The position numbers and the translations under genes are program-made. Source: an uncultured Clostridia bacterium (lineage in GTDB: Bacteria > Bacillota > Clostridia > Christensenellales > Aristaeellaceae). Taken from it: a DNA stretch of 57,801 nucleotides. This document shows, in pieces, positions 17,364-24,049 of this stretch (positions are counted from its first letter, which is position 1; each line of letters opens with the position of its first letter). The notes beneath the pieces were generated by a model. The model ran no database searches and was not told the origin of the DNA. It worked only from the letters and a program-made list of their open reading frames with translations. The stretch spans positions 1 to 57,801 of the forward strand of contig CAMJUL010000016.1 of the NCBI GenBank assembly GCA_946408995.1. The letters run 5' to 3'.

Positions 17364-17405
17364 AGTATACCAGAAATCCGCTTCCGGTTCCGTTGCGTCC
17401 GCAAC
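17364..17405 (-). promoter_or_regulatory. Importer promoter with a Crp/Fnr-like palindromic site
   Basis: On the minus strand the -10 box is TATACT (17364-17369), while the -35 position holds only a poor match (CGGAAC). A perfect palindrome, GTTGCG-N2-CGCAAC (17392-17405), is centred at about 17398.5, some 41.5 bp before the inferred start. That is the place where class II Crp/Fnr activators bind. The Crp-type regulator gene ends seven bases away, making it the obvious candidate binder. Confidence 0.5.
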
Positions 17406-17411
17406 ATGGTT

Positions 17412-18083
17412 TCATTTCTTCTCTTCGCCGTCCCGCACGCGGAACCTGTTCCCGTCAAAATCGATCAGTCCTTCCGCCTTCATGCGGCCAAGCTCCCTGG
17501 ACAGAGCGCTCCGGTTGGCTCCAAGATAGACCGCCAGGTCGTTCCTGCTGTAAGGAAGGGTAAATTCCCTTCCTTCTCTGTGGATGTATTCCCCAAACAG
17601 GGTCCAAAGCTTCTCCCGGAGGGACAGTTTGGACAAGATCCGGATCCGGCTGTTCATCGCCAAGGTCCTTTCCGCCAGCATCGCCATAAACCGGTATTTG
17701 ATCTCATTTTTCATGACCGATCCCTCGGGCTCCCTTAATCCGTTCGGCGAAAGCCACAGTACCCGGGTATCCGTGGACGCGTAGATATAGACCGGCGCTT
17801 CCTCTACCTGCAGGAAGCTGAGAGATTCCCCAAAGGTCTCGCCGGGCAGGACGCTTGTCATGATCATCCGGTTGCCGTTGATGTCGTCCGTGCAGGCCAG
17901 CACCTGGCCCTGAAGCACAAGGCCAAAGCACCTCAGGGGGCTGCCCATGGGATGCAGGTAATCCCCTTTCCGGTAGATCGCTTCCGACGCCTCAAAGAAG
18001 CGAAGCGCCTCCTCCAATTGTTTCCCGTCAAGGCCCCTGAACAGCCTGCTTTCATGAAGGGCGCCCTCTGAGGCTGCCCGCAT
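17412..18083 (-). CDS. Crp/Fnr-family transcription regulator
   Basis: Regulator of about 223 aa with an N-terminal cyclic-nucleotide-binding-type beta-roll (about 10-120) and a C-terminal winged helix (about 150-220; NDLAVYLGANRSALSRELGRMKAEGLIDF). There is no Fnr-type Cys cluster at the N terminus, and the cAMP-contact residues are not obvious, so the signal is unknown. The ATG at 18083 is eight bases after AGGAG; a GTG seven codons upstream is an alternative start. It lies directly upstream of the ABC importer operon on the same strand, separated by a promoter with a palindrome, and probably activates it. The AraC-type regulator gene lies 59 bp upstream. Confidence 0.82.
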   Translation of the reverse strand: MRAASEGALHESRLFRGLDGKQLEEALRFFEASEAIYRKGDYLHPMGSPLRCFGLVLQGQVLACTDDINGNRMIMTSVLPGETFGESLSFLQVEEAPVYIYASTDTRVLWLSPNGLREPEGSVMKNEIKYRFMAMLAERTLAMNSRIRILSKLSLREKLWTLFGEYIHREGREFTLPYSRNDLAVYLGANRSALSRELGRMKAEGLIDFDGNRFRVRDGEEKK

Positions 18084-18142
18084 GGCCCCGTCTCCTTGTT
18101 TCACGTCTGTTCCCCTTTCCTTTGTGTCCCCAAAGAACGCGC

Positions 18143-18988
18143 TTATTCCCGGCCGGTCCTGTATTCCCTGGGACTGACCCCGTAATGCCTTTTGAAACAG
18201 TCCTTAAAATAGTTTCCGTCGGAGAAACCGCACCGCAGCGCGATCCTGGTCACCGGGTCCCCCGTCTCAAGAAGTTCCAGGGCCGCCTGATGGAGCCGAA
18301 GGTAGCTGACATACTCATGGACCCCCATTCCCGCGGCCTGTCTGAACTTTTTGCTCAGGTAGTTGGGGCTGTAACCGGCTGCATCCGCGATCTCCTTTGC
18401 GGTCAGTGCCTCCCGGAAATGCTCCCGCATGTACTCCGCGGCCCGCACAATGGCCCGGTCGCTGGTGTGGATGTCCTTTGGCAGATCCTCCTCCATCAGC
18501 CCCACCCTGCTGCACAGCAGCAGCGTTTCCTGCAGGCGGTATCTGAGCAGCAGCGGCGTGCGCTGGTCCTGGATCTTTTCCTCGTTGACAAGCCGTTCAA
18601 GCAGCGCGCCGAACGCTTCCCTGTAAAAATCCGGGATCTGCATCAGCCGCCAGCGTCTGAAGAACCCGTCCCCCTCCGGGAAAAGCTTTTTGACCTCCGC
18701 GTCCAGATCCTTCTGCCGGAAAAACAGGGTATACCTTTTGCACGGTCCAAACAGGTAGCGGGTATAATGCATGGTCCTTGGCGGGATCAAAAGCACATCC
18801 CCCCCGGACACGTCCAGCATCCGTCCGCCGATGAAAAAACGGCATCGTCCGTTTTCAAGACAATACAGCTCATAATAGGGATGAAAATGGTTGTTGGGCA
18901 CCTTGTACGAACCGTCCCGCGTTTTCGCCTCAACATAGACACGGTCGATGGGTTTTTCAGGAAAAAGCGTCGCAAAATCGGTTTCCAC
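18143..18988 (-). CDS. AraC-family transcription regulator
   Basis: Regulator of 281 aa with an N-terminal cupin-like sensing domain (HPYYELYCLENGRCRFFIGGRMLDVSGGDVLLIPP is typical but spans several strands) and a C-terminal double helix-turn-helix (ALTAKEIADAAGYSPNYLSKKF and VTRIALRCGFSDGNYFKDCFKRHYG). Proteins of this layout usually sense sugars. I place the start at the GTG at 18988, behind GGAGG, and not at the ATG at 19060. The latter would lie on the -35 box of a strong promoter at 19028-19056, so it could not be in the transcript. Target genes are not evident; the importer operon and the small gene at 19120 are neighbours. Confidence 0.85.
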   Translation of the reverse strand: METDFATLFPEKPIDRVYVEAKTRDGSYKVPNNHFHPYYELYCLENGRCRFFIGGRMLDVSGGDVLLIPPRTMHYTRYLFGPCKRYTLFFRQKDLDAEVKKLFPEGDGFFRRWRLMQIPDFYREAFGALLERLVNEEKIQDQRTPLLLRYRLQETLLLCSRVGLMEEDLPKDIHTSDRAIVRAAEYMREHFREALTAKEIADAAGYSPNYLSKKFRQAAGMGVHEYVSYLRLHQAALELLETGDPVTRIALRCGFSDGNYFKDCFKRHYGVSPREYRTGRE

Positions 18989-19027
18989 AGAGCCTCCAAA
19001 GTGTTGAAAAAAAAGTATTTCATGCAA

Positions 19028-19056
19028 ATTATAGGGGGTTTCCTGTAGAAAAGCAA
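19028..19056 (-). promoter_or_regulatory. Promoter of the AraC-type regulator gene
   Basis: On the minus strand TTGCTT (19051-19056) and a perfect TATAAT (19028-19033) are exactly 17 bp apart. The inferred start falls just upstream of the GTG at 18988 and excludes the longer reading-frame start at 19060. Confidence 0.7.
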
Positions 19057-19119
19057 GCATTTTTCTGCTAAGATAGCCTCCGAAATGGGAGCCTTCCCGT
19101 TTCGAAAGGAGAATGTCTT

Positions 19120-19311
19120 ATGAAAAATCAACACAACAACAGCGTCCCGGAAGCGGTGAATTGCGAGCCCCTTTTGGAGGCCGTGGACAGCATGGTCCAT
19201 TTTTCGGACGAGTCCCGTCCCGCTTTCCGTGCGTTTCATGATGACGGCGGTCTGACGGACCTGGAGATCGCGCGGACCATCTCCCTTTGCTTCCTCCAGT
19301 CCGCCTGCTGA
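19120..19311 (+). CDS. Small protein of 63 aa, unknown function
   Basis: A short frame with the marks of a real gene: ATG eight bases after AAAGGAG, and an intrinsic terminator 33 bases past the stop. The product is acidic, ends in CFLQSAC and contains a second Cys in AVNCEPLLEAV. It has no signal peptide or membrane helix. The C-terminal part (GGLTDLEIARTISLCF) looks helical. I do not recognise a family. It lies between the AraC gene (divergent) and the TetR gene (convergent). A weak promoter candidate (TAGAAA-17-TAAGAT, 19046-19074) overlaps the AraC promoter region, so AraC control is possible. It could be a small regulator or a peptide precursor; neither can be shown from sequence. Confidence 0.5.
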   Translation: MKNQHNNSVPEAVNCEPLLEAVDSMVHFSDESRPAFRAFHDDGGLTDLEIARTISLCFLQSAC

Positions 19312-19312
19312 C

Positions 19313-19335
19313 AAAAAAAGGGCCCTCTTCGGCCC
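19313..19335 (-). terminator. Terminator of the TetR gene
   Basis: On the minus strand a GGGCC / GGCCC stem around a six-base loop is followed by seven T. It lies 57 bases past the TetR gene's stop and abuts the end of the small plus-strand gene. Confidence 0.6.
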
Positions 19336-19343
19336 CTTCCCCG

Positions 19344-19371
19344 CCCGGGCTCCACGCCCGGGTTTTCTTTT
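19344..19371 (+). terminator. Terminator of the 63-aa small gene
   Basis: A seven-base perfect stem (CCCGGGC 19344-19350, GCCCGGG 19356-19362) with loop TCCAC is followed by TTTTCTTTT. It is a classic intrinsic terminator on the plus strand and supports the small gene as a real transcription unit. Confidence 0.78.
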
Positions 19372-19391
19372 GTTCATTCGGCATTGCCCGC

Positions 19392-19931
19392 TCAGCGCAG
19401 AAACTCCCCACGCATCAAAAGATAGATCACTTCCTCAAGTCCTTCCGTCCCCAATCGTTCCCCGGTCCTGATATAGGTCTCGGCGATGCTTGTGATCCCC
19501 GCGGCCATGTAATCGATCAGGTAGGGCTGCAGTTCTTCGCAGCAGGGAACGGAGGAGGACAGGCAGAGGGTAAAATCCTCCCGCAGAACGGAGCGGAGAA
19601 GGGGCATCAGATCATGCCTGGACAGGACCGACAGGATCTGCGCGTGTCCGGTAATGTAGCGGCTGAACCCGCCGCAAACCTGCCGGAAGGTGAGGCTGTC
19701 CCTCTCTTTTTCCATCTGGGGGGCATAACAGCATTCATTCCGCAGCGCGAAGGTGATCACGTTCTCCTTGGACTCAAAGAGGCTGTAAAACGTTTGCCGG
19801 GAAACAGACGCCCGTTTGCAGATGGCACTGACGGAGATTTCACTGTAAGGCAATTCATCCAGCAGCTGCAGCAGTGCCTGGGCGATCTGCCGCTGGGAGG
19901 TCAGCGCCGTTTTGTTCTTCCCGCAATACAT
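19392..19931 (-). CDS. TetR-family transcription repressor
   Basis: Repressor of 179 aa with an N-terminal TetR helix-turn-helix (YSEISVSAICKRASVSRQTFYSLFESKENVI, residues about 25-55) and a divergent all-helical ligand domain. The ATG at 19931 follows AGAGG at eight bases; a start 14 codons upstream would fall close to the promoter. The gene is divergent from the Lon protease gene, and the spacer holds two identical palindromes that each embed a -35 box. The natural reading is that this repressor controls both itself and lon. The ligand is unknown. Its transcript ends at the hairpin 19313-19335. Confidence 0.85.
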   Translation of the reverse strand: MYCGKNKTALTSQRQIAQALLQLLDELPYSEISVSAICKRASVSRQTFYSLFESKENVITFALRNECCYAPQMEKERDSLTFRQVCGGFSRYITGHAQILSVLSRHDLMPLLRSVLREDFTLCLSSSVPCCEELQPYLIDYMAAGITSIAETYIRTGERLGTEGLEEVIYLLMRGEFLR

Positions 19932-19966
19932 CTTTTGATCCTCTGAAAAAAAAGGATGAGCATACC

Positions 19967-19994
19967 TTGACAAGTGTCAATGTAATGCTATAAT
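19967..19994 (+). promoter_or_regulatory. Lon promoter
   Basis: Perfect -35 TTGACA (19967-19972) and perfect -10 TATAAT (19989-19994) are spaced by 16 bp. The -35 box is the left half of a palindromic operator. This is a very strong consensus promoter, as expected for a gene held off by a repressor. Confidence 0.75.
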
Positions 19995-19995
19995 C

Positions 19996-20023
19996 ATTAT
20001 ATCATATCTTTGACAAGTGTCAA
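19996..20023 (-). promoter_or_regulatory. tetR promoter
   Basis: Read on the minus strand, TTGACA (20018-20023) and TATAAT (19996-20001) are spaced by 16 bp. This mirrors the lon promoter, and the two -10 boxes nearly touch back to back. Confidence 0.75.
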
Positions 20024-20078
20024 GGTATTTTCAGAAATGACCCATTTCTGAGTGAAACCCTGTCCAGGAGGAACCAAA

Positions 20079-22379
20079 ATGGCCGTATTTCCAATTTACA
20101 ATGCCCTTCTTTTGCCGGATACCCGGATCTATTTGAAAACCGCGCGCGTTGAGCAAATGCTCGGCCGTCCTCCCCGGCCCGAAGAGCGGGTCACCCTGCT
20201 GGTGCTGCGCAGGGATGAGACCCGTTCGCTTTTGAAAAGCACCAGCTTTTATCCGGTGGGGGTAAGCGGCACCGTCGTCGAGATCCACGAGGAAGGCTGG
20301 TTCGCCGTCCAAACGCGCAGCAGGGTCAACCTGGATGAGATCATTCTCTCCCAGGACGGGCGGATCGAGGCCTATACCTCCCCCCGTCCCGATTCCGACC
20401 GCCTGGATCCCCGGGAGGACGCCCGGATCGCAGGCAAGGCCAAGGAAGCGCTGCTTGCCTTTGTCAAAGGCACCCAGTGGGAGGAAACATCCAGGAAATG
20501 GCTCAATCAGTTCAGCACGCTCAATGACGTCGCCGCCGCCTGTGCCGTCTGGATGGATGAAACCAGCGAGGACAAGTATGCTCTCCTTGAGGAAGACAGC
20601 GCCGTCCGCCGGGCCGGAATGCTTGAAAAGATGATCTTTGAAACCCTGGAGATGGGCAAGCTCAGCCAGGAGGGCTCCTCTGTCCGTCAGGAGGATTATC
20701 AAAAGACGGTGCGGGAGTCCGCCATCAAAAAGCAGATGGAATACCTGCAGAAAGAGCTGGACGAAATGCACCCGGAGAATGGCTCAGACCTGAAGAACCT
20801 GGAAGTCCGGATCCGTGACTCCGGCATGAACGAAACCGCCCGCCGCGAGGCGGATAAGATCCTGCGCCGGCTCAAGCAGGAAGGCGCCTCCGGTCCCGAG
20901 AGCGGCATGCTCTACAATTATCTGGACTTTGTCACCGGTCTTTCTTGGAAAAAAGAAACGGCCGGGCACATCGACCTTGACGAGGCGGAGAAAATCCTGG
21001 AAGAGGATCATTTCGGCCTTCGGAAGGTCAAGAACCGGATCCTCCAGCAGATCGCCGTCATGGACCTGACCAAGAGGCAGTCCGGTTCCATTCTGCTCTT
21101 CGTCGGGGCGCCCGGCACCGGGAAAACCAGCATCGGTCAGAGCATCGCCAAGGCCCTGGGACGGAAGTATGTCCGGGTCAGCCTGGGCGGCGTCCGGGAC
21201 GAGGCGGATATCCGGGGGCATCGCCGCACCTACATCGGCGCCATGCCCGGGCGCATCATGGACGCCATCCATAAAAGCGGGGTCTCCAATCCCGTAATGG
21301 TCCTGGACGAGGTGGACAAGCTTGGCGTTTCCTACAACGGAGACCCGGCCAGTGCGCTTCTGGAGGTCCTGGACCCGGAGCAGAACAGCACCTTCACCGA
21401 CCACTACATGAACGTGCCCTATGACCTTTCCGATGTCCTGTTCATCTGTACCGCCAACAGCACCGACACCATTCCGGAGCCTTTGCTGAACCGGATGGAA
21501 GTCCTCCCCTTCCAGGGCTACACGCCCATCGAAAAACTGCAGATCGCCGTGCGTCATCTGCTTCCAAACGCCCTGAAAGCGGCAGGCCTCAAGCCTGAAG
21601 AACTGACGGTGACCGACGAGGCCATCCGGACGATTATTTCCGACTACACCCGGGAAGCAGGGGTCCGGGGGCTGAAGCAGCGGCTGGACACCCTTTGCCG
21701 TTCCGCGGCCGTCCGGATCGTGCAGGGCGGAAAGAAGCCCCTTGTCATCGTGCCGGAAGACCTTCGGGAATGCCTGGATGCCCATCCGCTCCCCAGAAGA
21801 AGCGTACGTATGGCCCCTGCCCCGGGGATCATGACCGGTCTGGCCTGGACCGCTGCCGGTGGAGACATCCTGTATATCGAGGCGATGTTTGCCCCCGGAA
21901 ACGGACAGATCATCATCACAGGGCAGCTGGGAGACGTGATGAAGGAATCGGTCCGGCTGGCCATCAGCCTTATCAAGCACCGTTTCCCCGACAAGGCTTC
22001 CCTTTTTGCGGAAAATGACCTGCATATCCATGTGCCTGACGGCTCCACCCCCAAGGACGGTCCCTCCGCGGGGATCACCCTGACCTGTGCCATCGCCTCC
22101 CTGGTGAACGGGACGGTCGTGGATTCGGGCATCGCCATGACAGGCGAGATCTCCCTGCGCGGGGAGGTCACGGCCATCGGCGGTCTTGCCGAAAAACTGA
22201 TGGCGGCCCAGCGGGCCGGGGTGACGCGAGTCCTTGTCCCGGAAGAAAACCAGGATGATCTAACGGACGTCCCCGGGGAGATCCTCAAGCAGCTCACCGT
22301 GATCCCCATCAGGACCCTGGAACAGGCTCTGTCCTTCTGCGGGATCGTGGAAAGTCCCGCCGTGCCCAAAGCGGTATAA
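20079..22379 (+). CDS. lon: ATP-dependent Lon protease
   Basis: Cytosolic AAA+ serine protease of 766 aa, close to the normal length. An N-terminal substrate-binding domain (1-190) and a helical linker precede the AAA+ module: Walker A GAPGTGKTS near 343, Walker B MVLDEVDKL, sensor FICTANSTDT. The protease domain has the Ser-Lys dyad, Ser663 in DGPSAG and Lys706 in AEKLMAAQ, separated by 43 residues as in E. coli Lon. The ATG at 20079 follows AGGAGG; the upstream GTG at 20052 is not needed. It is under a TetR-type repressor and ends in a strong terminator, so it is monocistronic. A repressor-controlled Lon may be an additional, inducible copy rather than the housekeeping one. Confidence 0.95.
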   Translation: MAVFPIYNALLLPDTRIYLKTARVEQMLGRPPRPEERVTLLVLRRDETRSLLKSTSFYPVGVSGTVVEIHEEGWFAVQTRSRVNLDEIILSQDGRIEAYTSPRPDSDRLDPREDARIAGKAKEALLAFVKGTQWEETSRKWLNQFSTLNDVAAACAVWMDETSEDKYALLEEDSAVRRAGMLEKMIFETLEMGKLSQEGSSVRQEDYQKTVRESAIKKQMEYLQKELDEMHPENGSDLKNLEVRIRDSGMNETARREADKILRRLKQEGASGPESGMLYNYLDFVTGLSWKKETAGHIDLDEAEKILEEDHFGLRKVKNRILQQIAVMDLTKRQSGSILLFVGAPGTGKTSIGQSIAKALGRKYVRVSLGGVRDEADIRGHRRTYIGAMPGRIMDAIHKSGVSNPVMVLDEVDKLGVSYNGDPASALLEVLDPEQNSTFTDHYMNVPYDLSDVLFICTANSTDTIPEPLLNRMEVLPFQGYTPIEKLQIAVRHLLPNALKAAGLKPEELTVTDEAIRTIISDYTREAGVRGLKQRLDTLCRSAAVRIVQGGKKPLVIVPEDLRECLDAHPLPRRSVRMAPAPGIMTGLAWTAAGGDILYIEAMFAPGNGQIIITGQLGDVMKESVRLAISLIKHRFPDKASLFAENDLHIHVPDGSTPKDGPSAGITLTCAIASLVNGTVVDSGIAMTGEISLRGEVTAIGGLAEKLMAAQRAGVTRVLVPEENQDDLTDVPGEILKQLTVIPIRTLEQALSFCGIVESPAVPKAV

Positions 22380-22414
22380 CGATCAGCCGCATTAACGGCG
22401 AATGCCTTTTGAAA

Positions 22415-22457
22415 GGGGCCTCTCTCCCACCGGAAAGAGGCCCCTGCTTTTTGTTTT
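22415..22457 (+). terminator. Terminator of lon
   Basis: A nine-base perfect stem (22415-22423 with 22436-22444) and a 12-base loop are followed by a T-rich tract (22445-22457). It lies between lon and the convergent oxidoreductase gene and may also act weakly on the other strand. Confidence 0.75.
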
Positions 22458-22464
22458 CAGTGCT

Positions 22465-23532
22465 TTATGCGTTTTTTTTCCACGGCAGATCCACGCTGGA
22501 AAAAGGCTGCCAGGGGGATCCAAACGCCTTCTTGGAAAGAAGCCAGAACCCGGCGTCCTCCAGGGCTTCCTCAAAGGAATAGGGGGAGGGCCCTCCTTCG
22601 AGAAAACGCCTCGCGTCCAGCAGCATGGTCGCTATGGCGTACTCATCCCAGTTGGTATCCAGGAACAGCTCCGCGCTCCAGGTTTTCCTCAGGTCGCGCA
22701 GAGTCTGGTTATCCAGGCAGCGGTATTCCTCCGGAATCTCCCAGGCAAGCGTCTTTCTCCGGGGAAGGCCGGTTCGGTCCGCATAATACATCAGGGTATC
22801 GTTCCATTCCCCCCGCTCCCCGCGCACGCACAGATGACGGGAGCGGATAAAGGTCCGGTACTGGACCGGGCAAAAATCATAAATGGCGGTCTTCCCGGAC
22901 TCATAGGAGATAAAGAGCCGGTCCCGGGTCCTGAGGGACATCCGTCCATCCAGGATGGCTCCTTCCCTGGAATCCGTTTCCATAACCATCCGGGAGACGC
23001 TCTCCCCTCGCAGGGTGTATTCCTCCCCCTCTGTCAACAGCATCCGCCGAAGGAGGCTGGCCGCGTGATAATCATGCACCAAAGAAAGATACGCGGACCC
23101 CGGCACGCCGATCAGCCCCTCCCGGACAGCCTCGAAACCCTGCCGCAGCAAAGGATGCCGATGGTACTGCTCCAGGGAAAAGATCCTGGCCCCTTGCTCC
23201 CTTACCAGGCGGACCAGCCTCATCAGCTGTTCCTCGTCCTCTCCAAGGGGGGTCTCCGCCGCCACAGGGAACCCCTCCAGGGCCCATTCCTCCGTGACAG
23301 AGGCCATATGCCCCCTGTCCACCGCCACGATCACCAGATCCGGCCCAAAGGCAAGGGCTTGCTGTTTTTCCACACAGGCCTCGGCGCCGGTCCGCTCCTT
23401 CATTTTGCGTGCCTTTTCTTCAGACCTGCACAGGTAGCAGGCCCTGAAAAGGGCCGGGTAGCGCCCGGCGATCCTTCCAAAGTACTCCGCACGGTAACCT
23501 GATCCGACGATCAGCAATGCAAGCGGCTCCAT
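22465..23532 (-). CDS. Gfo/Idh/MocA-family oxidoreductase
   Basis: NAD(P)-dependent sugar-type dehydrogenase of 355 aa. The N-terminal Rossmann fold begins LALLIVGSGYRAEYFGRIA, with the nucleotide-contact region at YLCRSEEKARKM. The usual EKP motif before the substrate domain is AETPLGED, so the conserved Lys is missing and catalysis may differ or be lost. The C-terminal half is the Gfo/Idh alpha/beta domain. It is the last gene of a minus-strand run with a YhcH-type protein and a GH31 glycosidase, consistent with breakdown or modification of a glycoside or uronic acid. Substrate unknown. Confidence 0.82.
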   Translation of the reverse strand: MEPLALLIVGSGYRAEYFGRIAGRYPALFRACYLCRSEEKARKMKERTGAEACVEKQQALAFGPDLVIVAVDRGHMASVTEEWALEGFPVAAETPLGEDEEQLMRLVRLVREQGARIFSLEQYHRHPLLRQGFEAVREGLIGVPGSAYLSLVHDYHAASLLRRMLLTEGEEYTLRGESVSRMVMETDSREGAILDGRMSLRTRDRLFISYESGKTAIYDFCPVQYRTFIRSRHLCVRGERGEWNDTLMYYADRTGLPRRKTLAWEIPEEYRCLDNQTLRDLRKTWSAELFLDTNWDEYAIATMLLDARRFLEGGPSPYSFEEALEDAGFWLLSKKAFGSPWQPFSSVDLPWKKNA

Positions 23533-23602
23533 CCTCCGTCTCCTTTCCCGGGGGCCCTCCTGGGGGCTCGCGGGTCCCGCTTGTCCCCTTATGCGGCCTG
23601 TC

Positions 23603-24049
23603 TCAGCCGCACAGCACCTTGATCACAAGCTTCCTGCATTGTTCGCTCACTCCCTCCGCGGCAAGGCAGGGGGCGTGGGCTTCCCCGGGCAGGAAAAGGG
23701 CAAACTGTCCTTTTTCGAGAACGAATTGGATCTCCTTCTCCACATTCCCGAACCGGACGTCCTTCCCCTCCTCCAGGGGACCCAGGGGCGCGTTCCAGCC
23801 ATAGCCGAAGCGTTCCCTTCCTTCCAGAACCAGCTGGATATCCGCGTACCGGTCATGGGCCTCATACCGTGGGGGCTGAGGGCGCGTCTGATTCTGCTGG
23901 ACCAGGATGTATACGTTTTCCCCGTCCACACGAACGGTGCCGAGAGGAAGGGTTTCCAGGTCCGTCTCCTTCAGATACCGGACCGCGCGGGCAAAATTGT
24001 CGGACAGGGCAGCGTACCTTTCAATGGAAGAAAGCTCGTCGATCATCAT
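23603..24049 (-). CDS. YhcH/YjgK/YiaL (EbgC-like) family protein
   Basis: Small cytosolic protein of 148 aa from the YhcH/YjgK/YiaL family, a beta-sandwich with a cupin-like metal site. The typical core EAHDRYADIQLVLEGRE is present, including the His and Glu thought to bind metal. Relatives are EbgC (subunit of the evolved beta-galactosidase) and YhcH in sialic acid operons; several act on sugar anomers or epimers. The start overlaps the GH31 stop by four bases (ATGA), so the pair is translated together. A role in handling the sugar released by the GH31 enzyme is inference. Confidence 0.85.
   Translation of the reverse strand: MMIDELSSIERYAALSDNFARAVRYLKETDLETLPLGTVRVDGENVYILVQQNQTRPQPPRYEAHDRYADIQLVLEGRERFGYGWNAPLGPLEEGKDVRFGNVEKEIQFVLEKGQFALFLPGEAHAPCLAAEGVSEQCRKLVIKVLCG

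Larger units (their letters stand above)
19967..20023. promoter_or_regulatory. Pair of identical 14-bp operators between tetR and lon
   Basis: TTGACA-AG-TGTCAA occurs twice in the same orientation, at 19967-19980 and 20010-20023, 43 bp (about four helix turns) centre to centre. Each copy is an inverted repeat and each contains a -35 box, one for each divergent promoter. Binding of the TetR dimer at both would block both promoters. Confidence 0.7.

Noticed and set aside
18989-19060. Longer AraC start at 19060
   Set aside because: The ATG falls on the -35 box of a strong promoter, so it would be outside the mRNA.
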